A DNA stretch of 64,000 nucleotides. Origin: Curvibacter delicatus NBRC 14919. Its GTDB lineage: Bacteria > Pseudomonadota > Gammaproteobacteria > Burkholderiales > Burkholderiaceae_C. Under the pieces are notes generated by a model. The model was not told the origin of the DNA. It worked only from the letters and a program-made list of their open reading frames with translations, and made no database searches. The stretch spans positions 62,001 through 126,000 of the forward strand of contig NZ_BCWP01000004.1 of the NCBI RefSeq assembly GCF_001592265.1, read 5' to 3'. The stretch's first letter is position 1, and every line of letters starts with the position of its first letter. This document shows, piece after piece, positions 26,694-35,975 of this stretch. Position numbers and translations under genes: made by a program.

Positions 26694-27329
26694 TCAGCTC
26701 AGCAGGCCGTGCTGCATGGCATAACGCGTCAATTCGGCAACGCCGGAGAGGTTGAGTTTTTCCATCAGCCGCGTCTTGTATGTGCTCACGGTCTTGTTGC
26801 TGATGCACAGCTGCCCGGCAATGTCATTGATGCCCTTGCCGGCCACCAGCAGACGGAACACCTCGAGCTCACGATCCGACAAGCTCATGTGGGCAGGTTT
26901 CTCGCCTGCGATAGACATGTCAAACACCAACTTCTCGGCCAGTTCCGGGGCGATGAACTTGCCGCCGCCAGCCACCCGGCGGATGGCACCCAGCAACACG
27001 TCCATTTCACTGTCCTTGGTCACATAGCCGTTGGCGCCCGCCTTGAGCACACGGGCCGCCACCTGCACCTCGTTGTGCATGCTCAGCACCAGAATGGGCA
27101 AGTCAGCCCAGTGGGCCCTGACACGGGTGATCAGGTCCGGACCGCTCAGACCCGGCATGTTGATATCCAGCAGCAACAGGTCGGGAACCTGCTGGCGCAG
27201 GAACGCCAGCACCTCGTTGCCGTTGACGGCCTCACCGACCACTGCCAGGTCCGGCGCCAGCGAAAACACCTGCTTCAAGCCACTGCGCACAATGGCATGA
27301 TCGTCAGCGATCACCAGCCTGATCATCAA
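26694..27329 (-). CDS. LuxR/NarL-family response regulator
   Basis: This 211-residue regulator has an N-terminal receiver (D10-D11 acidic pocket region, phospho-acceptor D55 in LLLLDINMPG) and a C-terminal LuxR-type helix-turn-helix (about 150-195; LSDRELEVFRLL, then INDIAGQLCISNKTVSTYK). Its start overlaps the stop of the histidine kinase gene, so the two form a cognate pair. Target genes are unknown. Confidence 0.93.
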   Translation of the reverse strand: MMIRLVIADDHAIVRSGLKQVFSLAPDLAVVGEAVNGNEVLAFLRQQVPDLLLLDINMPGLSGPDLITRVRAHWADLPILVLSMHNEVQVAARVLKAGANGYVTKDSEMDVLLGAIRRVAGGGKFIAPELAEKLVFDMSIAGEKPAHMSLSDRELEVFRLLVAGKGINDIAGQLCISNKTVSTYKTRLMEKLNLSGVAELTRYAMQHGLLS

Positions 27330-29158
27330 CTGTCCTTCTCCGTACTGTCATCTGCCAGCGCAATGGTGACACGGATCGACGTGCCTCGACCCGGCGCGCT
27401 GGCAACGGCGACTTCGCCGCCCAGCGCAAGCGCACGCTCCTGCATGCCCAGCAGGCCGTAGGAGGTCTTGCTGACGGTCTCCGGATCGAAGCCTTTTCCG
27501 TTATCGCGTACCTCGAGCCAGAATGTGCCGTCCTGCTGGCCCATGGACACATCCACCCGGCTGGCCTGCGCATAACGCGTGACGTTGGTCAGCGACTCCT
27601 GCACGATGCGGAACAGGACCACGGCACGCGCCTCGCTCATTTCGATGACCTCCTGCCCGGCATGAAACTCACAGGTAATGCCATTGCGTTCGGAAAACTC
27701 GCTGCACAGCCATTCAAGCGCGGCGACCAGGCCCAGGCCCATGTCCAGCGCTGCGGGCCGCAGACTGACAACCACATTGCGCACCCCCTGGATCGCACGA
27801 TCCACCAAGGCTTTCATGGCCAGGACCTTGGACTGGAGTTGCGGGTTGTCGGCACAGGTCTGCTTCTCGATGAAGGAGAGGTCCATGCGAAGGGCCGTCA
27901 ACACCTGGCCCAGTTCGTCATGCACCTCACGTGCAAGATGCATGCGCTGTTTCTCGCGCATTGCTTCGCTTTGGGCCGCCATGTCACGCAAACGTTGCCT
28001 TGACGCGCTGATCTTCTCCTGGATGCGCAGGCTTTCCGTCACGTCGCGCGCGCTGGCAAAGGCACCGACGATCTCGCCGCGACCGTCCCGGTAGGCGCTG
28101 GCATTGCACATCACCTGAATGACCCGCCCCGACGCATGGCGTATCGCCATTGGGTAATCGGTCACCTGTCCTTCAAGCACCACCCGATGGAAACCCTGGT
28201 ACAGCCTTTCGGGTTCCGTGAACTTGCTGGCCGCCTCGCTGCCGATCAGTTGCTCCCGGCCAAGTCCGGTGATGCGCTCAGCCGCCGCATTGACATCCGT
28301 GATCATCCCGTGGCTGCTGATCATCACCATGGGATCGAGGCTTGCCTCGATCAGGCTGCGTGAATAGCGTGCGGCTTCGCGCAACTCGTCTTCCTGGCGC
28401 TGGCGCTCGCTCACGTCACGCACCACGGCCATCAGGAGACGGCCGCGATTGGTTTGCAGGGGACTGAGGTTGATGTCGGCCGGGAACTCGGTGCCATCCT
28501 TGCGCAAACATTTCAGTCCCGAGCCCATCTTCAGCCTGTGCGTCTTGTGCGCATAGTCTTCCCGATGCGCCTGGTGTCCCGCACGCAAGCGCTGCGGCAC
28601 CAGCATCTCCACCGGCTGGCCGAGCAACTCGCTGCGGGGGTAGCCAAACAGCTCTTCGGCCCGGGCGTTGATCTGCGTGATCACCCCCTGGGAATTGGTC
28701 AGGACGAAGGCGTCCGGGGCGAATTCGATGACGTCGCGGAACATGCCCTCCAGGCTGCGCCGCTGTGCGTACAAGGCCAGATGGGTTTTCACCCGCGCCA
28801 GCAGGACCGTCATGCTGATGGGCTTGGTCACGAAGTCGGCGGCACCGAGTTCGAAGCTGCGGGTTTCGGCCTCGCTTTCGCTCAAGGCCGTGACGAAAAT
28901 CACCGGAATGGCGCGGCTGGCATCGTCGGCCTTGAGGCGGGCACAGACCTCGTAGCCATCCATGCCGGGCATCATCACATCCAGCAGGATCAGGTCGGGC
29001 GGGTCACGCCGGACCATCTCCAGCGCTGTCGGGCCGTCCTCTGCCGTCTGCACCTCGTAGTCGGCCGTCTCGAGAATCATTGACAGCAGCATCCGGTTGT
29101 CGTCACCGTCGTCGACCACAAGAACGCGCGATTTGGTGCGCTGGATATCGCTCAACAT
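27326..29158 (-). CDS. NarL-type sensor histidine kinase with receiver and two PAS domains
   Basis: This 610-residue cytoplasmic protein is ordered receiver (about 10-125; phospho-acceptor in LILLDVMMPG), PAS (about 135-260), PAS (about 265-390), HisKA_3 dimerisation domain with phospho-acceptor His in REVHDELGQ (about 420), and an HATPase domain (DNGKGFD, then LLGMQERA). It has no membrane segments. The start is set at MLSDIQRT; an in-frame start at 29197 would leave only 13 bases to the divergent copper operon. Confidence 0.9.
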   Translation of the reverse strand: MLSDIQRTKSRVLVVDDGDDNRMLLSMILETADYEVQTAEDGPTALEMVRRDPPDLILLDVMMPGMDGYEVCARLKADDASRAIPVIFVTALSESEAETRSFELGAADFVTKPISMTVLLARVKTHLALYAQRRSLEGMFRDVIEFAPDAFVLTNSQGVITQINARAEELFGYPRSELLGQPVEMLVPQRLRAGHQAHREDYAHKTHRLKMGSGLKCLRKDGTEFPADINLSPLQTNRGRLLMAVVRDVSERQRQEDELREAARYSRSLIEASLDPMVMISSHGMITDVNAAAERITGLGREQLIGSEAASKFTEPERLYQGFHRVVLEGQVTDYPMAIRHASGRVIQVMCNASAYRDGRGEIVGAFASARDVTESLRIQEKISASRQRLRDMAAQSEAMREKQRMHLAREVHDELGQVLTALRMDLSFIEKQTCADNPQLQSKVLAMKALVDRAIQGVRNVVVSLRPAALDMGLGLVAALEWLCSEFSERNGITCEFHAGQEVIEMSEARAVVLFRIVQESLTNVTRYAQASRVDVSMGQQDGTFWLEVRDNGKGFDPETVSKTSYGLLGMQERALALGGEVAVASAPGRGTSIRVTIALADDSTEKDS

Positions 29159-29210
29159 GGAACTGATTTTGCATGAACTGAACTTTTTCTGTTCCATTTA
29201 TCATTCACCC

Positions 29211-29636
29211 ATGCGTTTTCTGCTGCTCGCCCTCATGATCGCCCTGCTGCCCCTGCGCGGCTGGGTGGGTGATGCCATGGCCATGCAGATGGTGAACCCG
29301 ACCCTGCAGGCACCGGGAATAGCTACAGATTCAATAGCACCTCGCGCTGATATGGCGGGCCATGAGGCCGAAATTGACGTACATCACGCAGCGATGACCC
29401 ATGCCGATTGCCCGGGCCATGCCAGCCGGGCCGACGTGCCGATGGACAGCCTGCCCCAGACAGAAGGGGCCGACTGCGCCACCTGTGCCCTGTGCCAGAT
29501 TTGCCACACGGTGGCGCTGACGCCGGTCTCGCTGCACATCGCAGCGGCCTTGCTGCCGGCCGCCCAGCCGCAGACCTCTTCCCACTTCTTCGCCAGCGCC
29601 GAGCGCGCACCGGGCTTCAAACCGCCCATTTTCTGA
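29211..29636 (+). CDS. Secreted Cys/His-rich protein (DUF2946-like), first gene of copper operon
   Basis: This 141-residue protein has a short signal peptide (MRFLLLALMIALLPLRGWV) and a dense Cys cluster (DCATCALCQICH, about 88-100), with many His and Met residues before it. It resembles the DUF2946 group of small exported proteins often found at the head of copper gene clusters. A metal-binding role is inferred. One copy of the short GCTA...TAGC repeat lies inside the coding sequence at 29318-29348. Confidence 0.6.
   Translation: MRFLLLALMIALLPLRGWVGDAMAMQMVNPTLQAPGIATDSIAPRADMAGHEAEIDVHHAAMTHADCPGHASRADVPMDSLPQTEGADCATCALCQICHTVALTPVSLHIAAALLPAAQPQTSSHFFASAERAPGFKPPIF
29318..29348 (+). repeat. 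Short palindromic Comamonadaceae-type repeat, copy 1
   Basis: The core reads GCTACAGATTCAATAGC followed by ACCTCGCGCT. It has the same layout as copies at 32842, 55264 and 61097 (minus strand): GCTA(T), a 7-9 base spacer, (A)TAGC, three bases, then TTGCGC or a close variant. It lies in frame inside a coding sequence. Confidence 0.6.
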
Positions 29637-29726
29637 TCCTGACAGCCGTAGTGCGTCTGCCGTGGCCCGAAACCGGGTGCAGGGCGGCGCCAGACCGTTC
29701 CCTGAACGCTGTTTTGGAGCAGATTC

Positions 29727-30026
29727 GTGACAAAAACCACCCTGCTGGCCCTGGCCGTCCTGGCCTGGCCGGCACTGAACCTGGCGCAAAGTGCGCCGGA
29801 AAAAACCACCGCCGCCGCAGACCCTGCCGCGCCGGTGCCCGCCCTGCACTACCAGTCAGCCTTGGTCTACAGCCCACGCGGCGTGACACAGGGCACCGAT
29901 GACTGGGCGGCCGCCAACGCACGCGTTGGCCAGTTCGCACGCGGCCATGCCGACATCCTGAAAGCCGAGCAGGCGCAAGGGCAACCCGCCAAGCCCGATG
30001 CGCCAGCACCTGGAGCCCAACCATGA
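29727..30026 (+). CDS. Small exported hypothetical protein of the copper operon
   Basis: This 99-residue protein starts at a GTG with GGAG 8 bases upstream and has a signal peptide (about 1-21). The mature part is Ala/Pro-rich with a short conserved-looking core (HYQSALVYSPRGVTQGTDDW). Similar small proteins precede TolC-like genes in other Burkholderiales copper clusters, but no function is known. Its stop overlaps the next start (ATGA), indicating translational coupling to the TolC-like gene. Confidence 0.6.
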   Translation: MTKTTLLALAVLAWPALNLAQSAPEKTTAAADPAAPVPALHYQSALVYSPRGVTQGTDDWAAANARVGQFARGHADILKAEQAQGQPAKPDAPAPGAQP

Positions 30027-31447
30027 GCCGATCCTCTTTTCAGCGCGGCATCCCCATCGTGCTCTCGGCCGTGCTGCTGGCCGGCTGTGCCTCGCTCACG
30101 CCCGAGCAGAACCTGAACGACGTGCAGCAACTCACCGCAGGCCGCACGGCCGGCGCCAACGTCACCCTGCAGCGCAACACCCGCGAGATCGATGCAGCCG
30201 TGGCGGAGTTGCTCAAGGCCCCGCTGACGGCCGAGAGCGCGGTGCGCATCGCCCTGCTCAACAACCCGGGCCTGCACAGCGCGCTGGCGCAACTCGACAT
30301 CAGCGACGCCCAGCGTGTGCAGGCCGGGCGTGCACCCAACCCGCATGTCTCGGTGGCCGAATACGCCGAAGGCAGCAAGCTGGAAATCGAGCGCGTGCTG
30401 CGCTTTGACGTGGTCGGCCTGCTGTTCCTTCCCTGGAAGGCCCAATGGCAGGGCCAGCAGCACGAGCTGGCCAAGCTGCAGGCCGCACAGGAAGTCATCC
30501 GTTTGGCCACCGACACGCGCAAGGCCTGGATCAACGCCGTGGCGGCACAGCAGACAGTGGCTTACCTGGGCCAAGTGAAGGAAGCCGCCGAAGCCGGCGC
30601 TGAACTGGCGCGGCGCATGGCGCGCGTGGGCAACTGGAGCCGGTTGCAGCAGGCGCGCGAGCAGGTCTTCCTGGCCGATGCTGCGGCCCAACTGGCACGC
30701 GCGCAGCAAAGCGCCATGAGCGAGCGTGAAAAGCTCACCCGCCTGATGGGCCTTTGGGGCACACAGACGCAGTTCACCCTGGCACCGCGCCTGCCCGACC
30801 TGCCGCCGCAAGCGGCCGAGCTGCAGGACATGGAAGCGCGCGCCCTGCGCGAGCGGCTGGACGTGCGCTCGGCCGTGGCCGAAACCGGCTACGTGGCCAA
30901 CTCGCTGGGCATGACCAAGGCGGTCGGCTACCTCAATGGCCTGACGCTGGGCTACAAGAATGCCAGCATCAGCGACAACGTCGCCGGCAGCAATGACATC
31001 AAGCACGGCTGGGAGCTGGAGCTGCCGCTGCCCATCTTCGACTGGGGCACGGCGCGCAATGCACGTGCGCAGGCGCTGTACATGCAGTCGGCCACGCGCG
31101 TGCGCGACGTGGCGGTGAAGGCGCGTAGCGAGGCGCGCGAGGCGTACCACGGCTGGCGCACCGCCTACGACCTGGCGCGCCACTATCGCGACGAGGTGGT
31201 GCCGCTGCGCAAGGCCATCAGCGACGAAATGCTGCTGCGCTACAACGGCATGCTCGCCAGCGTGTGGGAGCTGCTGGGCGACATGCGCCAGCAGACGATG
31301 AGTGTGAACAACGCCATCGAAGCCCAGCGCGACTTCTGGCTGGCCGAGGCCGACCTGCAGCTGACGCTGACCGGTACTTCGCCCGGCCCTCTGACCCGCC
31401 CGCGCAGCAGTGGCGCATCGATGGCTTCTGCACCCCAAGGACACTGA
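30023..31447 (+). CDS. TolC-family outer-membrane lipoprotein
   Basis: This 474-residue protein has a lipoprotein signal with lipobox LAGC (about 18-22) and two long helical repeats of the outer-membrane efflux protein family (LLNNPGLHSALAQLDISDAQ near 78; DVRSAVAETGYVA near 287). It would form the outer-membrane channel of an efflux system. No RND or membrane-fusion genes sit next to it; the neighbours are periplasmic copper proteins, so it may serve copper export with a partner encoded elsewhere. Confidence 0.85.
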   Translation: MSRSSFQRGIPIVLSAVLLAGCASLTPEQNLNDVQQLTAGRTAGANVTLQRNTREIDAAVAELLKAPLTAESAVRIALLNNPGLHSALAQLDISDAQRVQAGRAPNPHVSVAEYAEGSKLEIERVLRFDVVGLLFLPWKAQWQGQQHELAKLQAAQEVIRLATDTRKAWINAVAAQQTVAYLGQVKEAAEAGAELARRMARVGNWSRLQQAREQVFLADAAAQLARAQQSAMSEREKLTRLMGLWGTQTQFTLAPRLPDLPPQAAELQDMEARALRERLDVRSAVAETGYVANSLGMTKAVGYLNGLTLGYKNASISDNVAGSNDIKHGWELELPLPIFDWGTARNARAQALYMQSATRVRDVAVKARSEAREAYHGWRTAYDLARHYRDEVVPLRKAISDEMLLRYNGMLASVWELLGDMRQQTMSVNNAIEAQRDFWLAEADLQLTLTGTSPGPLTRPRSSGASMASAPQGH

Positions 31448-31449
31448 AC

Positions 31450-32829
31450 ATGAATCGACGCAAATTTTTCGGTGGCGCTGCCATGACAGCCGTCGCGGCT
31501 GCCTCCGTCAGCAAGGTGGCCATGGCCGCCTTGCCCGAGCCGGTGGTGATGGACAAACCCGACACGGCGCCGCCGCTGCACCCGACGACGGGCCGGCCCT
31601 ACAACCCAGTGGTCACGCTCAACGGCTGGACCTTGCCCTGGCGCATGAACTAGGGCGTGAAGGAGTTCCACTTGGTGGCCGAACCGGTGGTGCGCGAAAT
31701 CGCCCCCGGCATGCGCGCCACACTGTGGGGCTACAACGGCCAGAGCCCCGGCCCCACCATCGAAGTGGTGGAAGGCGATCGTGTGCGCATCTTCGTCACC
31801 AACAAGCTGCCCGAGCACACCACCATCCACTGGCACGGCCAACGCCTGCCCAACGGCATGGACGGTGTGGGTGGCCTGACGCAGCCGCAGATCCCGGTCG
31901 GCAAGACCTTCGTCTACGAGTTCGTGGCGCGCCGGCCCGGCACCTTCATGTACCACCCGCATGCCGACGAGATGACACAGATGGCCATGGGCATGATGGG
32001 CTTCTGGGTCACGCACCCCAAGGGCCAGCATCCGCTCATCAGCGAGGTGCAGCGCGACTTCTGCTTCCTGCTCAATGCCTTCGACATCGAGCCCGGCAGC
32101 AGCACGCCGAAGGTCAACACCATGCTGGACTTCAACCTCTGGACCTGGAACAGCCGCGCCTTCCCCGGCATCGACTCGCTCAACGTGCGGCTGGGCGACA
32201 AGGTGCGCATCCGCGTCGGCAACCTGACCATGACCAACCACCCCATCCACCTGCACGGCCACGAATTCAGCGTGACCGGCAGCGACGGCGGACCCTGGCC
32301 GCTGGCCGCGCGCGTGCCGGAGGTGACGACCGACATCGGCGTCGGCCAGATGCGGCAGGTCGAGTTCGTGGCGGACGAGGAAGGCGACTGGGCGTTCCAC
32401 TGCCACAAGAGCCACCACACCATGAACCCGATGGGCCACGCCGTGCCGACCATGATCGGCGTCGACCACCGCGGTCTGGTACAGAAGATCCAGAAACTGG
32501 TGCCCGACTACATGGTGATGGGCGAACGCGGCATGGCCGACATGGGTGAGATGGAAATGCCCATTCCCGACAACACCCTGCCCATGATGACCGGCGCCGG
32601 CCCCTACGGCCCGCTCGAGATGGGTGGCATGTTCACCACCGTGAAGGTGCGCAAGACCCAGAAGCCCGGTGACTACCGAGACCCGGGCTGGTTCAAGCAG
32701 CCGGCCGGCACCCGGGCCTACGAGTGGGGTGCCACCCTGCCCGAACCCAAACGCCAGACGACCCCGGCCGCCAGCACGGCACCCGCCGAATTCAAGGCGG
32801 TCAAACCCCATTCACATTCAGAGCACTGA
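31450..32829 (+). pseudogene. Multicopper oxidase (CopA-like) interrupted by an in-frame amber codon
   Basis: Read through, this is a 459-residue multicopper oxidase with a Tat signal (NRRKFFGG) and all four copper motifs: HWHG, YHPHAD, HPIHLHGHEF and HCHKSHHTMNP. A TAG at 31651-31653 (codon 68) breaks the frame between TLPWRMN and GVKEFHLVAEP, with no frameshift; both sides read as one family-like protein. A GTG at 31657 could restart translation but the product would lack the export signal. A single base change from AAG, CAG or GAG, or a sequencing error, would explain it. In intact form it would oxidise Cu(I) in the periplasm. Confidence 0.88.
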
Positions 32830-32837
32830 GGAACACC

Positions 32838-33950
32838 ATGAATGCTATCAAATTCATAGCTATTTGCGCATTATTGACGGGGGCCAACGCCTCGTTTGGC
32901 CATGAACCCCGACACGGGCAGCCGATGCACGCGGCAGCAGAGCAAAAACCCTGGGGCATCGCCGGCGAGACCAAGGCCGTCACGCGCACCATCACCCTCC
33001 GCATGTCGGACACCATGCGCTTCACGCCCGCGCGCATCGAGGTGAAGGAAGGCGAGACCGTGCGCCTGGCCTTGCGCAACACCGGCAAGGTGCAACACGA
33101 GCTGGTGCTCGGCACGCCGCAGGAACTGGCGGAACACGCAGTCCTAATGCAGAAGCACCCGGGCATGGAACACGACGAGCCGCACATGGTGCACGTGGCA
33201 CCGGGCAAGACCGGCCACCTGGTCTGGACCTTCAACCGGGCCGGCGACTTCGAATTCGCCTGCCTGATCGACGGCCACTACCAGGCCGGCATGAAGGGCA
33301 CGATCCGCGTTCTCGCTTCGAAGGCGGGCAAGAACAAACCGGCCACCCCACCCGCCGCGGCCGTGCCCCAACCTGTCATCCATGGCATGCAGCACGGCAT
33401 GCACGGCGGCATGTCGAGTGGCATGCACAGCCAACCCTACGCCGGCCAGCAGCAACGCGAGATCAAGGCGCTGTCCGATGACGACATGAAAGCCTATCAA
33501 CATGGCCAGGGCCACGGCTTTGCCAAGGCAGCCGAACTCAATGGCTACCCCGGCCCCCTGCACACGCTGGAGCTGGCCAGCGAACTGAAGCTGAGCGACG
33601 AACAGCGCACCCAATCGCAGGCGCTGCTGACGCAGCACAAGGCCGAGGCGCGCCGCCTGGGCGCCGAGTTGATCGAGGCCGAGCGCGCGCTCGACCAGGC
33701 CTTTGCCAACCACAGCATCAACCCCGATTTGCTGAACCAGCTCACCCGCACGGCTGGCGAGAAACTGGCACAGTTGCGCGCGGAACATCTGCAAACCCAT
33801 CTGGCGCAAGCCGCCCTGCTGACGCCACAGCAGATCGAGCGCTACCAGACGCTGCGCGGCTACGGCAGCGCCATGCCGATGCACCCGGGCAAACAGCACA
33901 ACATGCAACACCACCCCATGATGGAGATGAACCATGGTCAACACCACTGA
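32838..33950 (+). CDS. CopI-like cupredoxin fused to a Spy/CpxP-like metal-resistance domain
   Basis: This 370-residue exported protein has a signal peptide (about 1-20) and a cupredoxin domain (about 45-155) with copper ligands His (KVQHELVLG) and Cys-His-Met (FACLIDGHYQAGM). A Met/His-rich linker (about 170-205) follows, then a helical domain (about 225-345: LKLSDEQRTQSQALL, LTPQQIERYQTL) like the LTXXQ/Spy/CpxP periplasmic metal-stress proteins, and a Met/His-rich tail. CopI-type proteins normally end after the cupredoxin, so this looks like a fusion. It overlaps the DUF411 gene by 17 bases. Confidence 0.85.
   Translation: MNAIKFIAICALLTGANASFGHEPRHGQPMHAAAEQKPWGIAGETKAVTRTITLRMSDTMRFTPARIEVKEGETVRLALRNTGKVQHELVLGTPQELAEHAVLMQKHPGMEHDEPHMVHVAPGKTGHLVWTFNRAGDFEFACLIDGHYQAGMKGTIRVLASKAGKNKPATPPAAAVPQPVIHGMQHGMHGGMSSGMHSQPYAGQQQREIKALSDDDMKAYQHGQGHGFAKAAELNGYPGPLHTLELASELKLSDEQRTQSQALLTQHKAEARRLGAELIEAERALDQAFANHSINPDLLNQLTRTAGEKLAQLRAEHLQTHLAQAALLTPQQIERYQTLRGYGSAMPMHPGKQHNMQHHPMMEMNHGQHH
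32842..32870 (+). repeat. Short palindromic Comamonadaceae-type repeat, copy 2
   Basis: The core reads GCTATCAAATTCATAGC followed by TATTTGCGCA. It encodes part of the signal peptide (NAIKFIAICA) of the cupredoxin fusion protein, starting 4 bases after the A of the start codon. The arms GCTAT and ATAGC are perfectly complementary. Confidence 0.7.
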
Positions 33951-34428
33951 ACACCTGCGCCGCCGCACACTGCTGCAAGGGGGCTTGGCCGCCGCGCTGG
34001 GCGCCCTGCCGCTGCTGGCCCGCAGCGCCACCGGCAGCCAACCCGTGATCGAGGTCTGGAAAACGCCCACCTGCGGCTGCTGCCACGACTGGATCCGGCA
34101 CCTGCAAAGCAACGGCTACGAGGTGAAAACGCACGACGTCAGCGACGCCGCCAAGCGCGATTACCGCCAGCGCCTGGGCCTGGCCGACAAGTTCGGCTCC
34201 TGCCACACCGCGCTGGTAGGCGGCTACCTGCTCGAGGGCCATGTGCCGGCGCGCGACATCCAGCGCCTGCTGAAAGAGAAACCGCGTGCCCTGGGCCTGG
34301 CCGTGCCCGGCATGCCGGTGGGTTCTCCCGGCATGGACGGCCCCGAATACGGCGGCCGCAAAGACCCGTATGACGTGCTGCTGGTGCAGCGCAGCGGCAG
34401 CGCCTCCGTTTACCAGTCTTACCGTTGA
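33934..34428 (+). CDS. DUF411 metal-binding protein
   Basis: This 164-residue protein has a Tat-like signal (RRRTLLQGG, about 9-17) and the DUF411 signature TPTCGCCHDW (about 45-54), a later GSCHTALVGGYLLEGHVP, and the conserved ending DPYDVLLV. DUF411 proteins are exported, thioredoxin-like in look, and recur in copper and silver resistance clusters. It overlaps the cupredoxin fusion gene by 17 bases and is followed by a CusF-like gene 9 bases away. Confidence 0.9.
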   Translation: MVNTTEHLRRRTLLQGGLAAALGALPLLARSATGSQPVIEVWKTPTCGCCHDWIRHLQSNGYEVKTHDVSDAAKRDYRQRLGLADKFGSCHTALVGGYLLEGHVPARDIQRLLKEKPRALGLAVPGMPVGSPGMDGPEYGGRKDPYDVLLVQRSGSASVYQSYR

Positions 34429-34437
34429 AGGAACGCC

Positions 34438-34785
34438 ATGAAGATGAAAGCACACACCCTTGCCCTGAGCCTTGCTCTCTTGCTGGGCACTGGCCACGCC
34501 CTGGCGCAGAGCCAAGACAGCGGACATGACAGCCACCACACCACTGCCAGCAGCGCCAGCGACATGACAGAAGCCGAAGTGCGCAAGGTGGACAAGGCGG
34601 CGAAGAAGATCACGCTCAAGCATGGTCAGATCAAGAACCTTGACATGCCGCCCATGACCATGGTGTTCCAGGTGAAAGATGCAGCGCTGCTGGAGCAGGT
34701 ACAGGCCGGTGACAAGGTGCGCTTCACGGCCGACAAGGTGGGCGGCGCCTACCTCGTGCTCACCCTGGAGCCGGTGAAGAACTAG
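34438..34785 (+). CDS. CusF-like periplasmic copper-binding protein
   Basis: This 115-residue protein has a signal peptide (about 1-23), a His-rich start to the mature part (HDSHHTT) and the CusF barrel (EVRKVDKAAKKITLKHG, then DMPPMTMVFQV). The Met-x-Met pair of the CusF copper site is present. The Trp that caps Cu(I) in E. coli CusF is replaced by Met in this loop, as in many betaproteobacterial homologues. It is the last gene of the copper operon. Confidence 0.88.
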   Translation: MKMKAHTLALSLALLLGTGHALAQSQDSGHDSHHTTASSASDMTEAEVRKVDKAAKKITLKHGQIKNLDMPPMTMVFQVKDAALLEQVQAGDKVRFTADKVGGAYLVLTLEPVKN

Positions 34786-34796
34786 CGCACACCGCG

Positions 34797-35885
34797 CTAG
34801 AACAGGCAACCCTGCCCCGCCGCCAGGCCGGGGCGGAACTGCGACAGATCCAGCGCCAGACGCTCGCGGTTCAGGCTGTGGCGGGCACAGGCCTTGTGAA
34901 AGCGCTGGTGGATCAGCTCCGACCACAGGCCGCTGCCGGTCATGCGGGTGGCAAAGTTGCTGTCGTAGTCCTGGCCGCCGCGCATCTCGCGGACGCGCGC
35001 CATCACGCGCGCCGCGCGCTGTGGGTAGTGCACGGCCAGCCACTGCTGGAACACCTCGTTCAGCTCCCACGGCAGGCGCAGCACGGTGTAGAAGGCGCTT
35101 TTCGCGCCGGCCGCGGCTGCCGCTTCCAGCACCTGCTCCATGTCGTCGTTGATGAAGGGGATCTGCGGCGCCACACTCACGCCCACCGGAACGCCGGCCT
35201 CGGCCAGTGTGCGGATGGTGCGCAGCCGTCGCTGCGGCGAGGCAGCGCGCGGCTCCAGCTGGCGCGCCAGTTCACCGTCGAGTGTGGTGATGGTGACGTA
35301 GATCGCCACCAGATGGTCGGCCGCCATCGGCGCGATCAGGTCCAGGTCGCGTTCCACGCCGCTGGACTTGGTAACGAGTGAAAACGGATGGCGCGCCTGC
35401 TGCAGCACCTCGATCAGCGAGCGCGTGATCTTCAGCTCGCGCTCCACCGGCTGATAGCAGTCGGTCACCGAGCCGATGACGATCATGCTCGGTCGATATG
35501 CGGGCCGCATCAATTCCTTGCGCAACAGCGCCGCCAGCCCCCGCTTGGCAATGATCACCGTCTCAAAGTCCAGCCCCGGCGACAGCCCGAGGTAGCTGTG
35601 CGTCGGCCGCGCATAGCAGTAACTGCAGCCGTGCTCGCAGCCGCGGTAGGGGTTGATGGAATAGTCGAAGGCAATGTCCGGCGAATCGTTGGCCATGATG
35701 GCGCTGCGCGCGTCCTCCCAGCGCACCTCGGTCTGCGGCTTGGTGGCCTCGCCCTGCAAGGTTTCATCCCAGGTCAACCAGCCATCGTCGAACGCCGCGC
35801 GTGCCTCTTGCTCGAAGCGGTGCGCCACACGCGCGGCCGCGCCGCGCCCCTTGAGGGCGGTCAACGGGAGGGTGAACTCGGCCAT
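34797..35885 (-). CDS. PA0069/SplB-like radical SAM protein
   Basis: This 362-residue protein has the radical SAM cluster motif C83-x3-C87-x2-C90 (GCEHGCSYCYAR) and the family's conserved SINPYRGCEHGC region and DFETVIIAKRGL. It belongs to the PA0069 branch related to spore photoproduct lyase, whose substrate is not established. The start MAEFTLPL leaves a 90-base leader that ends at a near-perfect LexA box (35976-35995), suggesting SOS control and a DNA-repair or damage-response role. Confidence 0.9.
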   Translation of the reverse strand: MAEFTLPLTALKGRGAAARVAHRFEQEARAAFDDGWLTWDETLQGEATKPQTEVRWEDARSAIMANDSPDIAFDYSINPYRGCEHGCSYCYARPTHSYLGLSPGLDFETVIIAKRGLAALLRKELMRPAYRPSMIVIGSVTDCYQPVERELKITRSLIEVLQQARHPFSLVTKSSGVERDLDLIAPMAADHLVAIYVTITTLDGELARQLEPRAASPQRRLRTIRTLAEAGVPVGVSVAPQIPFINDDMEQVLEAAAAAGAKSAFYTVLRLPWELNEVFQQWLAVHYPQRAARVMARVREMRGGQDYDSNFATRMTGSGLWSELIHQRFHKACARHSLNRERLALDLSQFRPGLAAGQGCLF

Positions 35886-35975
35886 GGCGTCACTGCAGGG
35901 GATGGCACGCGGTGGTCAGAGCCAGGCGATAGAGGTAGTGCGGGAAGGGGTGACCGGTTTTCATGGTTGCCTTGA

